DNA of 49,046 nt from an uncultured Bacilli bacterium (GCA_934102255.1 CAKOSN010000011.1:1-49046), one strand, 5' to 3'; positions 25,118 to 33,605 are shown, counted from the first letter of the stretch. Numbers and translations are program-made. The notes: a model not told the origin generated them from the letters alone.

Positions 25118-25489
25118 TTAAAATTTTATAAATAACCCTATTACTTTAGGCAAAAAAATAAGTAAACCAACAATAGCTGCTACAATAGCATTAACAAGAA
25201 CTGCTCCTGCCGCAATATCCTTTGCTCGCCCCGCTCTAACATCATACTTAGGACTTACTATATCTACAACTATTTCGATTGCCGTATTTACCATTTCCAA
25301 AGAAATAACTAAGCCAAACAAAATAAAACAAGTTATCCATTCCCACATACTAATATTAAAAAGCATCCCAGCTATTATTACTAAAAACATCATCGTAAAA
25401 TGAATTTTCATATTTCTTTCACTTTTTAAACTAGAACCAATTCCTTTAAAAGCAAATTTAAAACTATTAATCAATTTTTTATTTTTCAT
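25118..25489 (-). CDS. dgkA: diacylglycerol/undecaprenol kinase
   Basis: 123 aa with three membrane helices. Signature SERNMKIHFTMMFLV and LEMVNTAIEIVVDIVSPKY...AGRAKDIAAGAVLVNAIVAA, the E..NTAIE and D.AAGAVL motifs of the DgkA family. Gram-positive members phosphorylate undecaprenol for cell wall lipid recycling. Standard length. It is followed upstream on the same strand by a broken acetyltransferase and an S1 protein. Confidence 0.93.
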   Translation of the reverse strand: MKNKKLINSFKFAFKGIGSSLKSERNMKIHFTMMFLVIIAGMLFNISMWEWITCFILFGLVISLEMVNTAIEIVVDIVSPKYDVRAGRAKDIAAGAVLVNAIVAAIVGLLIFLPKVIGLFIKF

Positions 25490-25531
25490 ATAATACCTTC
25501 TTATTTATTGTTATAATAATTTAAAAACAAC

Positions 25532-26035
25532 CTAATTAATTTTTAAATCATCATTAACCACATTTTTTATTAAAATAAACTCATCACTTGAATCATTATT
25601 TATCTTACTAAAAATTCTAAAACCATTCTTCTCTAAAAATTTAATAAATATTTTATATTTAGGATAAACTATTGTATAAATAATCCTAGCATTTACTTCT
25701 CTTGCTCTATCATAAGCAATTTTAAGATACTTACTACCTATTTCTTTGCCAGTATTTACAACTTTAAATGTTGATATTTTTAATATTTTATCCAAATTCT
25801 TAATATTTTCTAAACCATAATCACCGGCAATACTTAAAATATCCTGATATCTCTCTTCTTTTAAAAGTAAGAATGAACCCAAATTACCATTTTCATCTTC
25901 CGTTACATAAGCAAAATAATTACTATTTCTTTTTCTTAGAAATCAATTATTAAAATTAGGATAATCATTTCTTAAAGAATCAAAAAAGCTATCATTAACA
26001 TCTATCTCATTTAAAGATTTTTTTATAATATTCAT
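25532..26035 (-). pseudogene. GNAT-like acetyltransferase interrupted by in-frame TGA
   Basis: The frame starts MNIIKKSLNEIDV at 26035, meets TGA at 25943-25945 (codon 31, ...DYPNFNN*FLRKRN), and continues in the same frame to TAG at 25532 (YFAYVTEDENGNLGSFLLLKEE...VNTGKEIGSKYLKIAYDRAREVNARIIYTIVYPK...FLEKNGFRIF), which is GNAT-like. TGA probably replaces a Trp TGG. The start overlaps the 3' end of the S1 gene by 29 nt. A 116-codon downstream part (25532-25882) lacks a good ribosome site. It is either a recent nonsense mutation or a sequencing error. Confidence 0.72.
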
Positions 26036-26357
26036 TTTTCTCTTTTATCCAAACAGGTAATTTTTCTTTTAATGGTTCAAAACCTCTACCACCTTCTAAA
26101 TAATTACCAGCATATTTATTATCGCCGTCATACATTCTTTTTAAAGAACACTTAATTTTCTTTTCATCTTCTAAAACATCTAAAACTTTAACACAAATTA
26201 TTTCATCTATTTTAGCATACTTACTTACATCTTTAACAAATCTTTTAGAAATCTCAGATATATGTATTAATCCAATATAATCATTATATTTAACAAATAT
26301 TCCATAAGGAGCATATCCAGTTACTGTTACATGAATTACATCACCAATATTTATCAT
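26007..26357 (-). CDS. S1-domain RNA-binding protein (CvfD/GSP13-like)
   Basis: 116 aa. S1 fold at residues 1-75: GDVIHVTVTGYAPYGIFVKYNDYIGLIHISEIS...VKVLDVLEDEKKIKCSLKR. The C-terminal tail is charged (GRGFEPLKEKLPVWIKEKNEYYKK). Small stand-alone S1 proteins of this shape bind ribosomes or RNA and modulate translation and stress. GTGAGGT lies upstream of the ATG. It ends with TGA inside the next gene. Confidence 0.88.
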   Translation of the reverse strand: MINIGDVIHVTVTGYAPYGIFVKYNDYIGLIHISEISKRFVKDVSKYAKIDEIICVKVLDVLEDEKKIKCSLKRMYDGDNKYAGNYLEGGRGFEPLKEKLPVWIKEKNEYYKKIFK

Positions 26358-26450
26358 AACTACCTCACTTTTTTAAAACTTCTAAAAGTATTATAACAAT
26401 TATCTTTACTAATGGCAAAAAATTTAGTTTAATAGTATGTGGTGATACAA

Positions 26451-26801
26451 ATGACAGATAATAATAAAAATATTAATTTAGATAACTCTTTAAATGATAA
26501 TATAAATGGAAATTCTTTAAATGATAACATAAACGAAAACTCTTTAAACAATGAAAATACTCCTAAAGAAATGACTACCTTAGAAAAAATTCTTAACGTT
26601 ATTAACATGTTAAGACCTTATATCAATGCTGACGGTGGTGATATTGAGTTTATCAAATACGAAGACAAATATGTATACGTTAAATTTCATGGAGCTTGTG
26701 CTAGTTGTGGTAGTATCGATTATACTATTAAAGATGTATTATTTAATGCTATCAAAGACGACGTTCCTGAGGTTGAAGGCGTAATTAACGTAGCTATCTA
26801 A
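26451..26801 (+). CDS. NifU-like (Nfu) iron-sulfur scaffold protein
   Basis: 116 aa. The chosen start is ATG at 26451 with GGTGA upstream; a GTG at 26439 is less likely. Residues 1-40 are low-complexity imperfect repeats of the N-S-L-N-D-N-I-N type. Residues about 42-116 form the Nfu domain: LEKILNVINMLRPYINADGGDIEF...GACASCGSIDYTIKDVL, with the CxxC that holds a 4Fe-4S cluster for transfer to apoproteins. The [FeFe] hydrogenase in this window is the kind of client such a scaffold serves. Confidence 0.92.
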   Translation: MTDNNKNINLDNSLNDNINGNSLNDNINENSLNNENTPKEMTTLEKILNVINMLRPYINADGGDIEFIKYEDKYVYVKFHGACASCGSIDYTIKDVLFNAIKDDVPEVEGVINVAI

Positions 26802-26819
26802 TTTAATAATTAACTTTCA

Positions 26820-26859
26820 AGAGTAATAAGAACTTCAAATAAACTTATTACTCTTTTTT
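26820..26859. terminator. strong terminator after nfu
   Basis: AGAGTAATAAG-13 nt-CTTATTACTCT followed by TTTTT. The convergent minus-strand gene ends inside the loop. Confidence 0.9.
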
Positions 26860-27734
26860 AGTAACCATGTAACTTCTGGTATATCATAGACCTTCTTTAT
26901 TTCATAATATATATCTTTTAATAAATTTTCATAATCATCTACTCTATCTAATATTGCCATTAATTCTTCTTCTTTTAATTTATCTTCTAAAATATATTTA
27001 CTAAAACAGTCAAAAAAGTAACTTGGATAAAGCATTCTAGCATAAAACAAACCAAAATCATCTCTAGTATATCTCTTATCATTTAAAATCTCTCTCACTA
27101 AGTTTAAACAATCAAAATCTTTATTGTGATAAAATACTTCTTTAATATACTCAGCATAATCTCTTACATCATAATCAATTAAAGTATTAAGACTATTATA
27201 ATAATTAACTGGTTTATTAGGATAATATACTCGGTAATGGCATACTGAGAGGTTATATGATTTAAAGTCATTATAATTTAAATAACTAATAGCATTCTCT
27301 CCTAGGCCTACAAAATAGATAAAACTATGGATTAAAGAATTTTTACCTACTCTAAAAAGATTGGCTTGTTCTTCTAAATAATCTATCTTTTCTTGCCAAA
27401 TTAATCCCCAATCCACCGTATTTCTTTCTGTAACTAAATTACGATTATTCTTTATTTCTTGAAAACATATCATATCATTTAAAAGACACTGAATTTTAAG
27501 TAAGCAATAAGATTCTTTATTATATTCTACTAAATAACGATTATATTTACTTTTTATAAGTAAGTGATATTTAGTAGTGTGTAATTCTTCATAAATTTTA
27601 TTTAATTCTTCTTCACTTTTTCTAACTTTGCAAAAATAATAAATATCTGTCTTAGTTTCTATATAATAATAAGTATCTTGACTAATATAATCAGTTATTT
27701 CTAAATTATAGTAATAAAGGATAAAATTTTTCAT
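26835..27734 (-). CDS. YutH/CotS-like kinase-fold protein
   Basis: 299 aa, soluble. It resembles aminoglycoside-phosphotransferase-fold spore coat proteins of the CotS/YutH group. Recognisable segments are VDWGLIWQEKIDYLEEQ (about 107), LIHSFIYFVGLGENAISYLN, and the C-terminal FGLFYARMLYPSYFFDCFSKYI corresponding to the family's GRLLFPxHYFE stretch. The usual catalytic HGD is not evident, so it may be a pseudokinase. Ends with TGA. No sporulation genes are visible in this window, so the biological role is open. Confidence 0.6.
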   Translation of the reverse strand: MKNFILYYYNLEITDYISQDTYYYIETKTDIYYFCKVRKSEEELNKIYEELHTTKYHLLIKSKYNRYLVEYNKESYCLLKIQCLLNDMICFQEIKNNRNLVTERNTVDWGLIWQEKIDYLEEQANLFRVGKNSLIHSFIYFVGLGENAISYLNYNDFKSYNLSVCHYRVYYPNKPVNYYNSLNTLIDYDVRDYAEYIKEVFYHNKDFDCLNLVREILNDKRYTRDDFGLFYARMLYPSYFFDCFSKYILEDKLKEEELMAILDRVDDYENLLKDIYYEIKKVYDIPEVTWLLKKSNKFI

Positions 27735-27781
27735 ATAATCACTAGTTAATTATATGTTTAGAAGTTTTAAAAAGACTAGGG

Positions 27782-29029
27782 TTAATTAGTCTTATAAGGA
27801 TTATCTTTAGTGCCCTTGCCCGATTTTAAAGAGCCTTGTTTTAAGTTGATGACAGGTTTTACACCAGCAAGCTTATTTACAGGTTCATATTGTTCACCAT
27901 CACTTTTCACTAGTCTTACTTTCGTGCCATCGTTATCATAAGCATCCGGACTTATTAGCCAATAACTGTTTCCAACGTATAAATAGTTTCGTTTAGTGCC
28001 ACTTCCAAAAGAGTACTGTCCAGAAAGAACTAACTCATCTTTACTCAACAATGATACTGCATATTTTAACGAAGTATTACCAACTACAGAATTTTTAGTG
28101 AAACTATCATCTATTTTTTTACATAAAAACGTCATTCTAGCATTATTTGTATCACTGGGAGCTGACCAAGGGCCAAACGCTCTTTCATAAACAGTGTTAT
28201 TTTTACCATAACCTAGATTGGATAAATTACTTGGATTATAATTTGAAATATTTCTATCATTGCAAAATAAATTATCAGCTAAATATTGTTCATAATCAGT
28301 ATCTTTTATATTATTTTCATACCAGTTATCAACATATTTTTTTATTGTTGAATCATTTATATTAGCATGTGTTTCTTCATAAGTCGATGAACCAGGTGTT
28401 CCATACATGTATCCTACATAAGCATTATCATCAGCCTTTTCATTAAAAGCACTAGTGCCAATTATTCTATCATCACTAGCCTCACCATTTTCATGAATAG
28501 TCGTTCCGTCATATATTATTCTTATCGAATTATCACCATTTATCCTTACAATACGCCAATAAAAACCAGCAAAATAAACATAATTATTGGAAACATTACC
28601 TCGAAAATAATAACTAGTACCATAATTATCTGGTGCACTACATAGTAAAGAATTTTCTGATTCAGCACTTGTTACATTAACTGAGCCATCACTATTTACA
28701 GTTGGGCACTTTCCAGTTGTATCTAACTCATCTTTTATCAAATTAGTAATAGCATCTTCTTCAAAATAAACATTACATTTAGATTTTTTATTCATATTAG
28801 TAGTAAGTAAACCCCAATTAGTATAGTCCCACTCACCAAAAGAACCATTATCGCATTCTATTTTATCAACATAATAACCGCTATCCTTAGCTGGAACGTT
28901 ATCAGAGTATTCATCGTTAACATAAACACCAATAATATTTTTAGTACTTCCATTATTTAATTTAAAATTTAATAAGCAAAGACTCCCAAACATCACAAAA
29001 CCGATAATTATTAAATACTTCTTCTTCAC
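27782..29029 (-). CDS. phase-variable surface protein (cassette 5)
   Basis: About 415 aa. I prefer the GTG at 29029 (then KKKYLIIIGFV), 7 nt after AGGTG, over an upstream in-frame GTG at 29068 that abuts the recombination site. Membrane anchor at about 5-22. The stalk domain (IIGVYVNDEY...KIECDNGSFGEWDYTNWGLLTTNMNKKSKCNVYF) ends near residue 100. The C-terminal tip, shared with 7886 and 10333, runs YYFRGNVSNNYVYFAGFYWRIVRINGDNSIR...NAYVGYMYG...LFCNDRN...SYWLISPDAY...KPVINLKQG. Predicted OFF because cassette 5 points away. Confidence 0.85.
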   Translation of the reverse strand: MKKKYLIIIGFVMFGSLCLLNFKLNNGSTKNIIGVYVNDEYSDNVPAKDSGYYVDKIECDNGSFGEWDYTNWGLLTTNMNKKSKCNVYFEEDAITNLIKDELDTTGKCPTVNSDGSVNVTSAESENSLLCSAPDNYGTSYYFRGNVSNNYVYFAGFYWRIVRINGDNSIRIIYDGTTIHENGEASDDRIIGTSAFNEKADDNAYVGYMYGTPGSSTYEETHANINDSTIKKYVDNWYENNIKDTDYEQYLADNLFCNDRNISNYNPSNLSNLGYGKNNTVYERAFGPWSAPSDTNNARMTFLCKKIDDSFTKNSVVGNTSLKYAVSLLSKDELVLSGQYSFGSGTKRNYLYVGNSYWLISPDAYDNDGTKVRLVKSDGEQYEPVNKLAGVKPVINLKQGSLKSGKGTKDNPYKTN

Positions 29030-29069
29030 AAAACAGCACCTATTTTCCTTCTTTACAAAAATTGACACT

Positions 29070-29348
29070 TTTCGTAGAGTTTATTACTTTATGAAACACC
29101 AGGTGAATACTGTCTTCAAACCCCTTTTGACCAGAAATTTGACCACAATAGAACTCTCACTCATTTTTTACTTGACGCCTTTAAAGGCTGATAAATAAAG
29201 GCGACTTGACACTTTTTTCTGACCATAATTTTGACTATAAAAGAGAAAAAAACATATAGAAAATAGCCAATTTTTATGATATATTTAATGTATAAATTAA
29301 AAATAGATAACGAATTTTGGCTTTCATAGAGTAATAAACTCTATGAAA
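29070..29348. other. invertible promoter cassette 5 (OFF orientation)
   Basis: Left site 29070-29096: TTTCGTAGAG, spacer TTTATTA, CTTTATGAAA. Right site 29322-29348: TTTCATAGAG, spacer TAATAAA, CTCTATGAAA. The spacers are exact reverse complements despite two arm changes. TGACC boxes lie at 29128/29140 and 29220/29232. The promoter (29277-29285) reads rightward, away from 27782-29029. Confidence 0.87.
29277..29285 (+). promoter_or_regulatory. extended -10 promoter of cassette 5
   Basis: TGATATATT followed by TAATGTATAAATTAAAAATAG. It reads rightward toward the small-RNA region. Confidence 0.72.
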
Positions 29349-29415
29349 AAATCATCAACAAAATACGTATATATATCCTCAAAACTTATATACTATTAAT
29401 GAAGACTAAAAGTAG

Positions 29416-29443
29416 TTGCAAAAGTTGAAAAATATGCTACACT
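29416..29443 (+). promoter_or_regulatory. promoter of small RNA 1
   Basis: TTGCAA, 16-nt spacer ending in TGC, TACACT (extended -10). It is repeated almost exactly at 29909-29936. Confidence 0.75.
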
Positions 29444-29449
29444 ACTTAG

Positions 29450-29578
29450 TGAAAGAACTTGATTGTTCTTAAATAAAAAAAGAGATACATTTGATTTGAA
29501 GAGTTAGATGTTTCTCAGTCCAAAATGTTTTGTAACGAGAAACATCTATTCACAAGGTTGAGTAGATGTTTTTCGTTT
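29450..29578 (+). ncRNA. putative antitoxin small RNA 1
   Basis: Predicted transcript of about 130 nt. Small hairpin AAGAAC..GTTCTT, then stem AGATGTTTCTC/GAGAAACATCT (about 29508-29548), then terminator-like ACATCTA/TAGATGT followed by TTTTTCGTTTTT. No ORF with a ribosome site. A homologous unit lies 493 bp downstream. The 3' part would face the mRNA of the minus-strand hydrophobic micro-ORF at 29595-29669, as in type I toxin-antitoxin loci. Confidence 0.6.
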
Positions 29579-29594
29579 TTACTTAAAATCAGTA

Positions 29595-29669
29595 TTAATT
29601 TCTGTTTCCAGAATCTAATATTCTTGCAATTAAAACAAGAATGACGATAAGTACAACTAAGTACTCCAT
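29595..29669 (-). CDS. 24-residue hydrophobic peptide, candidate type I toxin
   Basis: ATG at 29669 with GAAGGG about 8 nt upstream. The peptide MEYLVVLIVILVLIARIL... is a single short membrane helix with a polar tail (DSGNRN), the usual form of type I toxins that damage the membrane. The opposite strand encodes small RNA 1, whose 3' end runs toward it. An overlapping 60-codon minus-strand ORF (29515-29697) has no membrane character and is less plausible. Function is inferred from layout only. Confidence 0.5.
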   Translation of the reverse strand: MEYLVVLIVILVLIARILDSGNRN

Positions 29670-29723
29670 TGAGGTTTCCCTTCATATGGACCACCACCTC
29701 TCCATTTCTAAAAAAATTCTAAA

Positions 29724-29767
29724 TATGGACTGAGGTCAAAACATCTAACAATCAAATGTATCTATTT
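29724..29767 (-). repeat. inverted copy of the small-RNA sequence motif
   Basis: On the minus strand AGATACATTTGAT...GTTAGATGTTTTGACCTCAGTCCA repeats the motif of both plus-strand small RNAs (about 29485-29525 and 29977-30023). It lies in the presumed leader of the hydrophobic micro-ORF. Confidence 0.6.
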
Positions 29768-29908
29768 AATATGGTACCACAAAGACCAGTATAAATCTGC
29801 TAAAAAAGTATCAATAGTAAAAATAAAACTTAATAAGTTTAAAATTAATATTTATATTTTTTTATATCGTTTTACTGAGTTTTAATTACAATAAAACTGG
29901 ATAAATAA

Positions 29909-29936
29909 TTGCAAAGGTTAAAAAATATGCTATACT
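29909..29936 (+). promoter_or_regulatory. promoter of small RNA 2
   Basis: TTGCAA, 16-nt spacer ending in TGC, TATACT. Confidence 0.78.
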
Positions 29937-29942
29937 ACTTGG

Positions 29943-30068
29943 TGAAAGAACTTGATTGTTCTTAAAATTTTAAAAGAGATACATTTGACTTTGGTCGTCA
30001 GATGTTTCTCAGTCCAAAATGTTTTGTAACTGAAAGTATCTATTCATGAAGTTGAGTAGATGTTTTTC
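29943..30068 (+). ncRNA. putative antitoxin small RNA 2
   Basis: Second copy of the unit at 29450-29578, with the same AAGAACTTGATTGTTCTT hairpin, GAGATACATTTGA, AGATGTTTCTCAGTCCAAAATG and terminal ATCTA..TAGATGTTTTT. The middle has drifted (CTGAAAGTATCT instead of GAGAAACATCT), so the long stem is weaker. Confidence 0.58.
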
Positions 30069-30070
30069 AT

Positions 30071-30133
30071 TTAACATAAAATAAATATTATTGAAACTAT
30101 AAAAAATAGTAAGCCAACTTTAATTGGACTCAC
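30071..30133 (-). CDS. 20-residue hydrophobic peptide, possible second toxin
   Basis: A GTG-initiated micro-ORF (MSPIKVGLLFFIVSIIF...) is almost entirely one membrane helix, placed opposite the 3' end of small RNA 2 just as the first peptide is opposite small RNA 1. There is no clear ribosome site, so it may be a decayed or chance frame. Confidence 0.3.
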   Translation of the reverse strand: MSPIKVGLLFFIVSIIFILC

Positions 30134-30151
30134 AGACTATATAAAATTTGT

Positions 30152-30179
30152 AAAAAAAGTCATAAATAAATACGACTTT
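30152..30179 (-). terminator. terminator of the prepilin peptidase operon
   Basis: AAAGTCATA-6 nt-TACGACTTT with an A-run at 30152-30158 (T-run on the minus strand). Confidence 0.75.
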
Positions 30180-30182
30180 AAC

Positions 30183-30953
30183 CTATAAATATATTAATAA
30201 ATCAATTAACTCTAAAATTTCTGGCGAAAAGATATAAATTATAAAAGTAGAAACAATCAAGAAAGGGCCAAAAGGAACTTCTCTATCCTTCAATTTAATT
30301 AAATAGAAAAATGCTACTGGTAAAGCTAAGAAACTAGCCAAAACTAAATTAATAAAAGCTAGCTTGTATCCTAACACAGCCCCAATAAAGAATGATAACT
30401 TAATATCGCCGCCACCTAAAGATTCCCTTTTAAAAGCTTTATCTCCAATAAATTTAACTAATAACATAAAGAAAAATAATAATAAGCCACTTAATAAAGA
30501 TAGAATTAAATTATTAAAACCACCTTGTAAGAAAGATATTATTAAAACCATAATACTTCCCACTGCTAAAACTTCATCTAAAATAATTAAATAATTAAAA
30601 TCACTTATACATGTTATTATTAAAACACTACTTATTACTAAAGCCATTAATAAATCATAAGAAAATCCATAATATAAATAGCTTCCCATATAAAACAAGC
30701 CTGTAATTATTTCTATTAAAGGATACCACCAAGATAATTTAGTATGACACTTACGACATTTGCCACCTTGAATTAGAAAAGAAACTATTGGTATTAACTC
30801 AAACCACTCCAAAACATGACCACATGTCTCACAATGACTTCTCGGTTTAACTATCGATTTATTAACACTTAACCTATTACCTACGACATTAAAGAAGGAA
30901 CCCATAATAGTTCCCATTATAAACATATAAATTGCATAAATTACATTATTCAT
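30183..30953 (-). CDS. type IV prepilin peptidase / methyltransferase
   Basis: 256 aa polytopic. N-terminal methylation domain GSFFNVVGNRL with two zinc-binding CxxC pairs (CETCGH, CRKCHTKLSWWYPLIE). Catalytic aspartates in ISDFNYLIILDE and GGGDIKLSFFIG (GxGD). It cleaves and N-methylates prepilin signal peptides at the membrane, for type IV-like pili or DNA uptake. Its start overlaps the stop of the GspF-like gene by one base (TAATG). Confidence 0.93.
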   Translation of the reverse strand: MNNVIYAIYMFIMGTIMGSFFNVVGNRLSVNKSIVKPRSHCETCGHVLEWFELIPIVSFLIQGGKCRKCHTKLSWWYPLIEIITGLFYMGSYLYYGFSYDLLMALVISSVLIITCISDFNYLIILDEVLAVGSIMVLIISFLQGGFNNLILSLLSGLLLFFFMLLVKFIGDKAFKRESLGGGDIKLSFFIGAVLGYKLAFINLVLASFLALPVAFFYLIKLKDREVPFGPFLIVSTFIIYIFSPEILELIDLLIYL

Positions 30954-32605
30954 TACATTCCCCCACCTGATACTTGATTGTACATTTCAAACATTGGTAC
31001 TAATATTGAGATAATAATTCCACCGACTACTACTGCTAAGAAAACAATAGTTAAAGGTTCGATAAAACTCTTAATATTATTTACCATTGAAGCATGTTGT
31101 TCTTGATAATAATGACTTACTCTATCCATCATTTCGGCAAGTTCACCAGTAGATTCACCAGTTACTATCATATTATAAGCAACATCTGGTACTGCCCAAT
31201 GGTCTTTAAATGCCTTTGATATTTTATCACCAACAACAATGTTATTAATAGTACTATACATTATTTCTTTATAAATTTCATTATTGGTAATCTTACTTAA
31301 AATTTCAACACTCTGCGTAATATAAACGTTATTCTTTAAAAGTGATGCAAAAGTCTTAGTAAATATAGCTATTTCGTTATATATAATAATATTTTTTACA
31401 ACCGGAATATGCATTAAAATAACCTGTACTTCTCTACGGAAAGCTTTAATTTTTTTATAAGCTAAGAAGAAGACAATTACAAATACAATAATAGCCAGTA
31501 ATAACATCCAAGCATCAGTCTGCAAGAATTTACTAGCAGCTAATACTACAGCTGTTAAACCACTAACAGTAACACCGTTAGAACTATAAATATCTTCAAA
31601 CTGAGGAACTACATAAAGAATAATAAAACATACAACTACAACGGCAAAAATAATAACGATAGTTGGATAAGTCATGGCACTTATCATTTGTTTTCTTGTG
31701 GTTTCCATTTCACTATAATAGTTAGCCATATCATCTAAAGTTGATTCTAAATCACCAGTTGCCTCAGCGGCTTTTAACATATTAATAAGTAATGGCGGGA
31801 ATTTACTTCCTTGCTTTTCTAAAGCCTGTGAAAAAGAGTTTCCCATTGTAAGCTCATAAGCAATAGCTTGCATTGTCACTTTCTTATCTTTTTGTTTAGC
31901 ATACTGATTAATTAAAATTTTAATTGCATCATTTAATGTAATACCAGCCTTGATATAAGTTGATAATTGGGTTAACCAGAAAATTAAATCTTTAGTCGAC
32001 CATTTACTACCAACAACCGATGAATCCCCATAAATAAAATCTATCATTTGGTTATTTTCAATTTGGTATACTTCAACACCTTCATTAAGTAAGAATGAGT
32101 TAACATCCATTTTAGATAATGCCGTAAAAGTTCCATACTCAATCTTGCCGTCTGTATTTTTTATTTTATAGCGATAAACTTTAGGTTTTCCGGGAGTTGA
32201 AGCCTCTGGTTGCTGTAATTCTAACTGCAACTTTCGACGTTCCTCTTCTAATTTTAAAACTTCCCTTTGGGTAATTCCTAAAAAATCTTTTATTTTCTTT
32301 ACAATAACATCTAAATCATCATTACGTTTGGCTTTATTATTATTCATAAATTTAGCTTGTTGATAAGCATCATCAACTTTTTTCGATGAGGCATCAAATA
32401 CAGCTTGTAAAGGATAAGAAATACCACGATATGCCAAATAAAAAACATTAATAAAACTATAGACAAATTCTAATAAGAAATTACTTTTTTGTTCCTTTTC
32501 TCCAGAACTTTTACTTATAACATTGTTACTTCCATTAGCATTATTAGGACTTGTATTTGCTGTACTAACTCCATTTGACATCGTATTGTTATTTGCATCA
32601 ATCAT
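30953..32605 (-). CDS. type II secretion/pilus inner-membrane protein (ComGB/PilC/GspF)
   Basis: 550 aa from ATG at 32605, with AGGTGA upstream; the extra 15 codons to 32650 lack a ribosome site. The N-terminal 120 aa are Asn/Ser-rich and charged, then a small beta domain (VYRYKIKNTDGKIEYGTFTALSKMDVN). Next are two T2SSF domains (about 205-330 and 410-530), each starting with a helical L..Q/FxxxLAxxLKxG-like motif (FWLTQLSTYIKAGITL; IFTKTFASLLKNNVYI), and three TM segments. It is the platform protein for pilus assembly. Pairing with the prepilin peptidase implies a type IV pilus or competence system whose other genes lie elsewhere. Confidence 0.92.
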   Translation of the reverse strand: MIDANNNTMSNGVSTANTSPNNANGSNNVISKSSGEKEQKSNFLLEFVYSFINVFYLAYRGISYPLQAVFDASSKKVDDAYQQAKFMNNNKAKRNDDLDVIVKKIKDFLGITQREVLKLEEERRKLQLELQQPEASTPGKPKVYRYKIKNTDGKIEYGTFTALSKMDVNSFLLNEGVEVYQIENNQMIDFIYGDSSVVGSKWSTKDLIFWLTQLSTYIKAGITLNDAIKILINQYAKQKDKKVTMQAIAYELTMGNSFSQALEKQGSKFPPLLINMLKAAEATGDLESTLDDMANYYSEMETTRKQMISAMTYPTIVIIFAVVVVCFIILYVVPQFEDIYSSNGVTVSGLTAVVLAASKFLQTDAWMLLLAIIVFVIVFFLAYKKIKAFRREVQVILMHIPVVKNIIIYNEIAIFTKTFASLLKNNVYITQSVEILSKITNNEIYKEIMYSTINNIVVGDKISKAFKDHWAVPDVAYNMIVTGESTGELAEMMDRVSHYYQEQHASMVNNIKSFIEPLTIVFLAVVVGGIIISILVPMFEMYNQVSGGGM

Positions 32606-32693
32606 AATATCACCTATTATCTTACTATCATTATAACAAAATTGAGTCAATAAGAAAACAAATTTTTCATATACTATTTTAGAAGGTGATATT

Positions 32694-32969
32694 ATGTACC
32701 CAGGTAATTTTAATGGTCTAACTTTTGGTAAAGTAATAAGTGGTATCTCAAAAACTTTAAATATTGTTAATCAAGCTATTCCTTTATATAAACAAGTACG
32801 TCCCATTATTAGTAATGCCGGCAGTATTCTAAGTATTTTTAAAGAGTTTAATAAACCTGATACTTTAACTAATTCTAAAACAAAAAGTATCACTGTCAAT
32901 GATACTTCCTTACCTTTAAAATCTAAAATTAGCTCAATCAGTACTAATAGTCCGACATTCTTCCAATAA
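32694..32969 (+). CDS. small hypothetical protein
   Basis: 91 aa, AAGGTGATATT before the ATG. Residues 15-55 form an amphipathic helix (ISGISKTLNIVNQAIPLYKQVRPIISNAGSILSIF), and the tail is Ser/Thr/Lys-rich. It recalls the VrrA/YqfQ-type proteins that lie near sigA in Bacillus, but the match is weak. It converges on trmK with 36 nt of overlap. Confidence 0.55.
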   Translation: MYPGNFNGLTFGKVISGISKTLNIVNQAIPLYKQVRPIISNAGSILSIFKEFNKPDTLTNSKTKSITVNDTSLPLKSKISSISTNSPTFFQ

Positions 32970-33605
32970 TTTTTCTAAGGTTTTAATTTCTTTTTTATTA
33001 TTTTCTTTTAAATTATTATTTTCAGAATTTTCTAATTTTTCTAAAATTTCTTTTTTACTAGCTATTAAATATTCAAAATAACCTACTTTATCTTTTTTTA
33101 TCAAACCATATTTGATAGTTTTTTTATCTAAAAAAGTAGTTTCTTGTTTTTTAAATAAACAAATTATATACCAAATATCATTATCTTTAACTGTTTTTTC
33201 ATCTACTAGTTGGTATCCTAATTTTAAAACTTCAGCTCTTAAGGTATCTAAATTATTATTTGATTGCAAAATTAATTTATTAACATTAACTAACTTTTCT
33301 TTATTACTCAAAATATGTAAGATAGTACTAGTTCCCATACCGCTGATAACTACTGTGTTTATATCACAAGCTTTAATATTATCTAAGCCATCACTAACTA
33401 GCATTGGTATATCAAGATTACTTTTAGCTACATTCTTTCTTGCCATACTAAGAGCAGACTCTTTAATATCCGTAAGAATTATACTTTTTACTAATTTTTC
33501 TTTGGAAGCATAAATTCCTAAATAACCGTGATCACAGCCAATATCTACTACTTTATCGGTTGGCTCTAAGAACTCAGTTATCTTCTTTAATCTTAAACTT
33601 AGCAT
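32934..33605 (-). CDS. trmK: tRNA (adenine22-N1)-methyltransferase
   Basis: 223 aa. Rossmann SAM-binding start MLSLRLKKITEFL...VVDIGCDHGYLGIYA, then TDIKESALSMARKN, SDGLDNI, VISGMGTSTILHIL and LILQSNNNLDTLR, all typical of TrmK, which makes m1A22 in tRNAs with long variable arms (Ser, Leu, Tyr), including the tRNA-Leu of this window. C-terminal coiled coil. Its ATG overlaps the rpoD stop by one base (TAATG), the same order as in Bacillus (dnaG-sigA-...-trmK). Confidence 0.94.
   Translation of the reverse strand: MLSLRLKKITEFLEPTDKVVDIGCDHGYLGIYASKEKLVKSIILTDIKESALSMARKNVAKSNLDIPMLVSDGLDNIKACDINTVVISGMGTSTILHILSNKEKLVNVNKLILQSNNNLDTLRAEVLKLGYQLVDEKTVKDNDIWYIICLFKKQETTFLDKKTIKYGLIKKDKVGYFEYLIASKKEILEKLENSENNNLKENNKKEIKTLEKLLEECRTISTD

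Noticed and set aside
29515..29697. 60-residue minus-strand ORF in the small-RNA region
   Set aside because: Its residues look random, it covers the small-RNA hairpins, and another frame gives a typical membrane micro-peptide with a ribosome site.
30071..30133. Confident call of a second toxin peptide
   Set aside because: It has a GTG start with no ribosome site and only composition and position in its favour; kept at low confidence.
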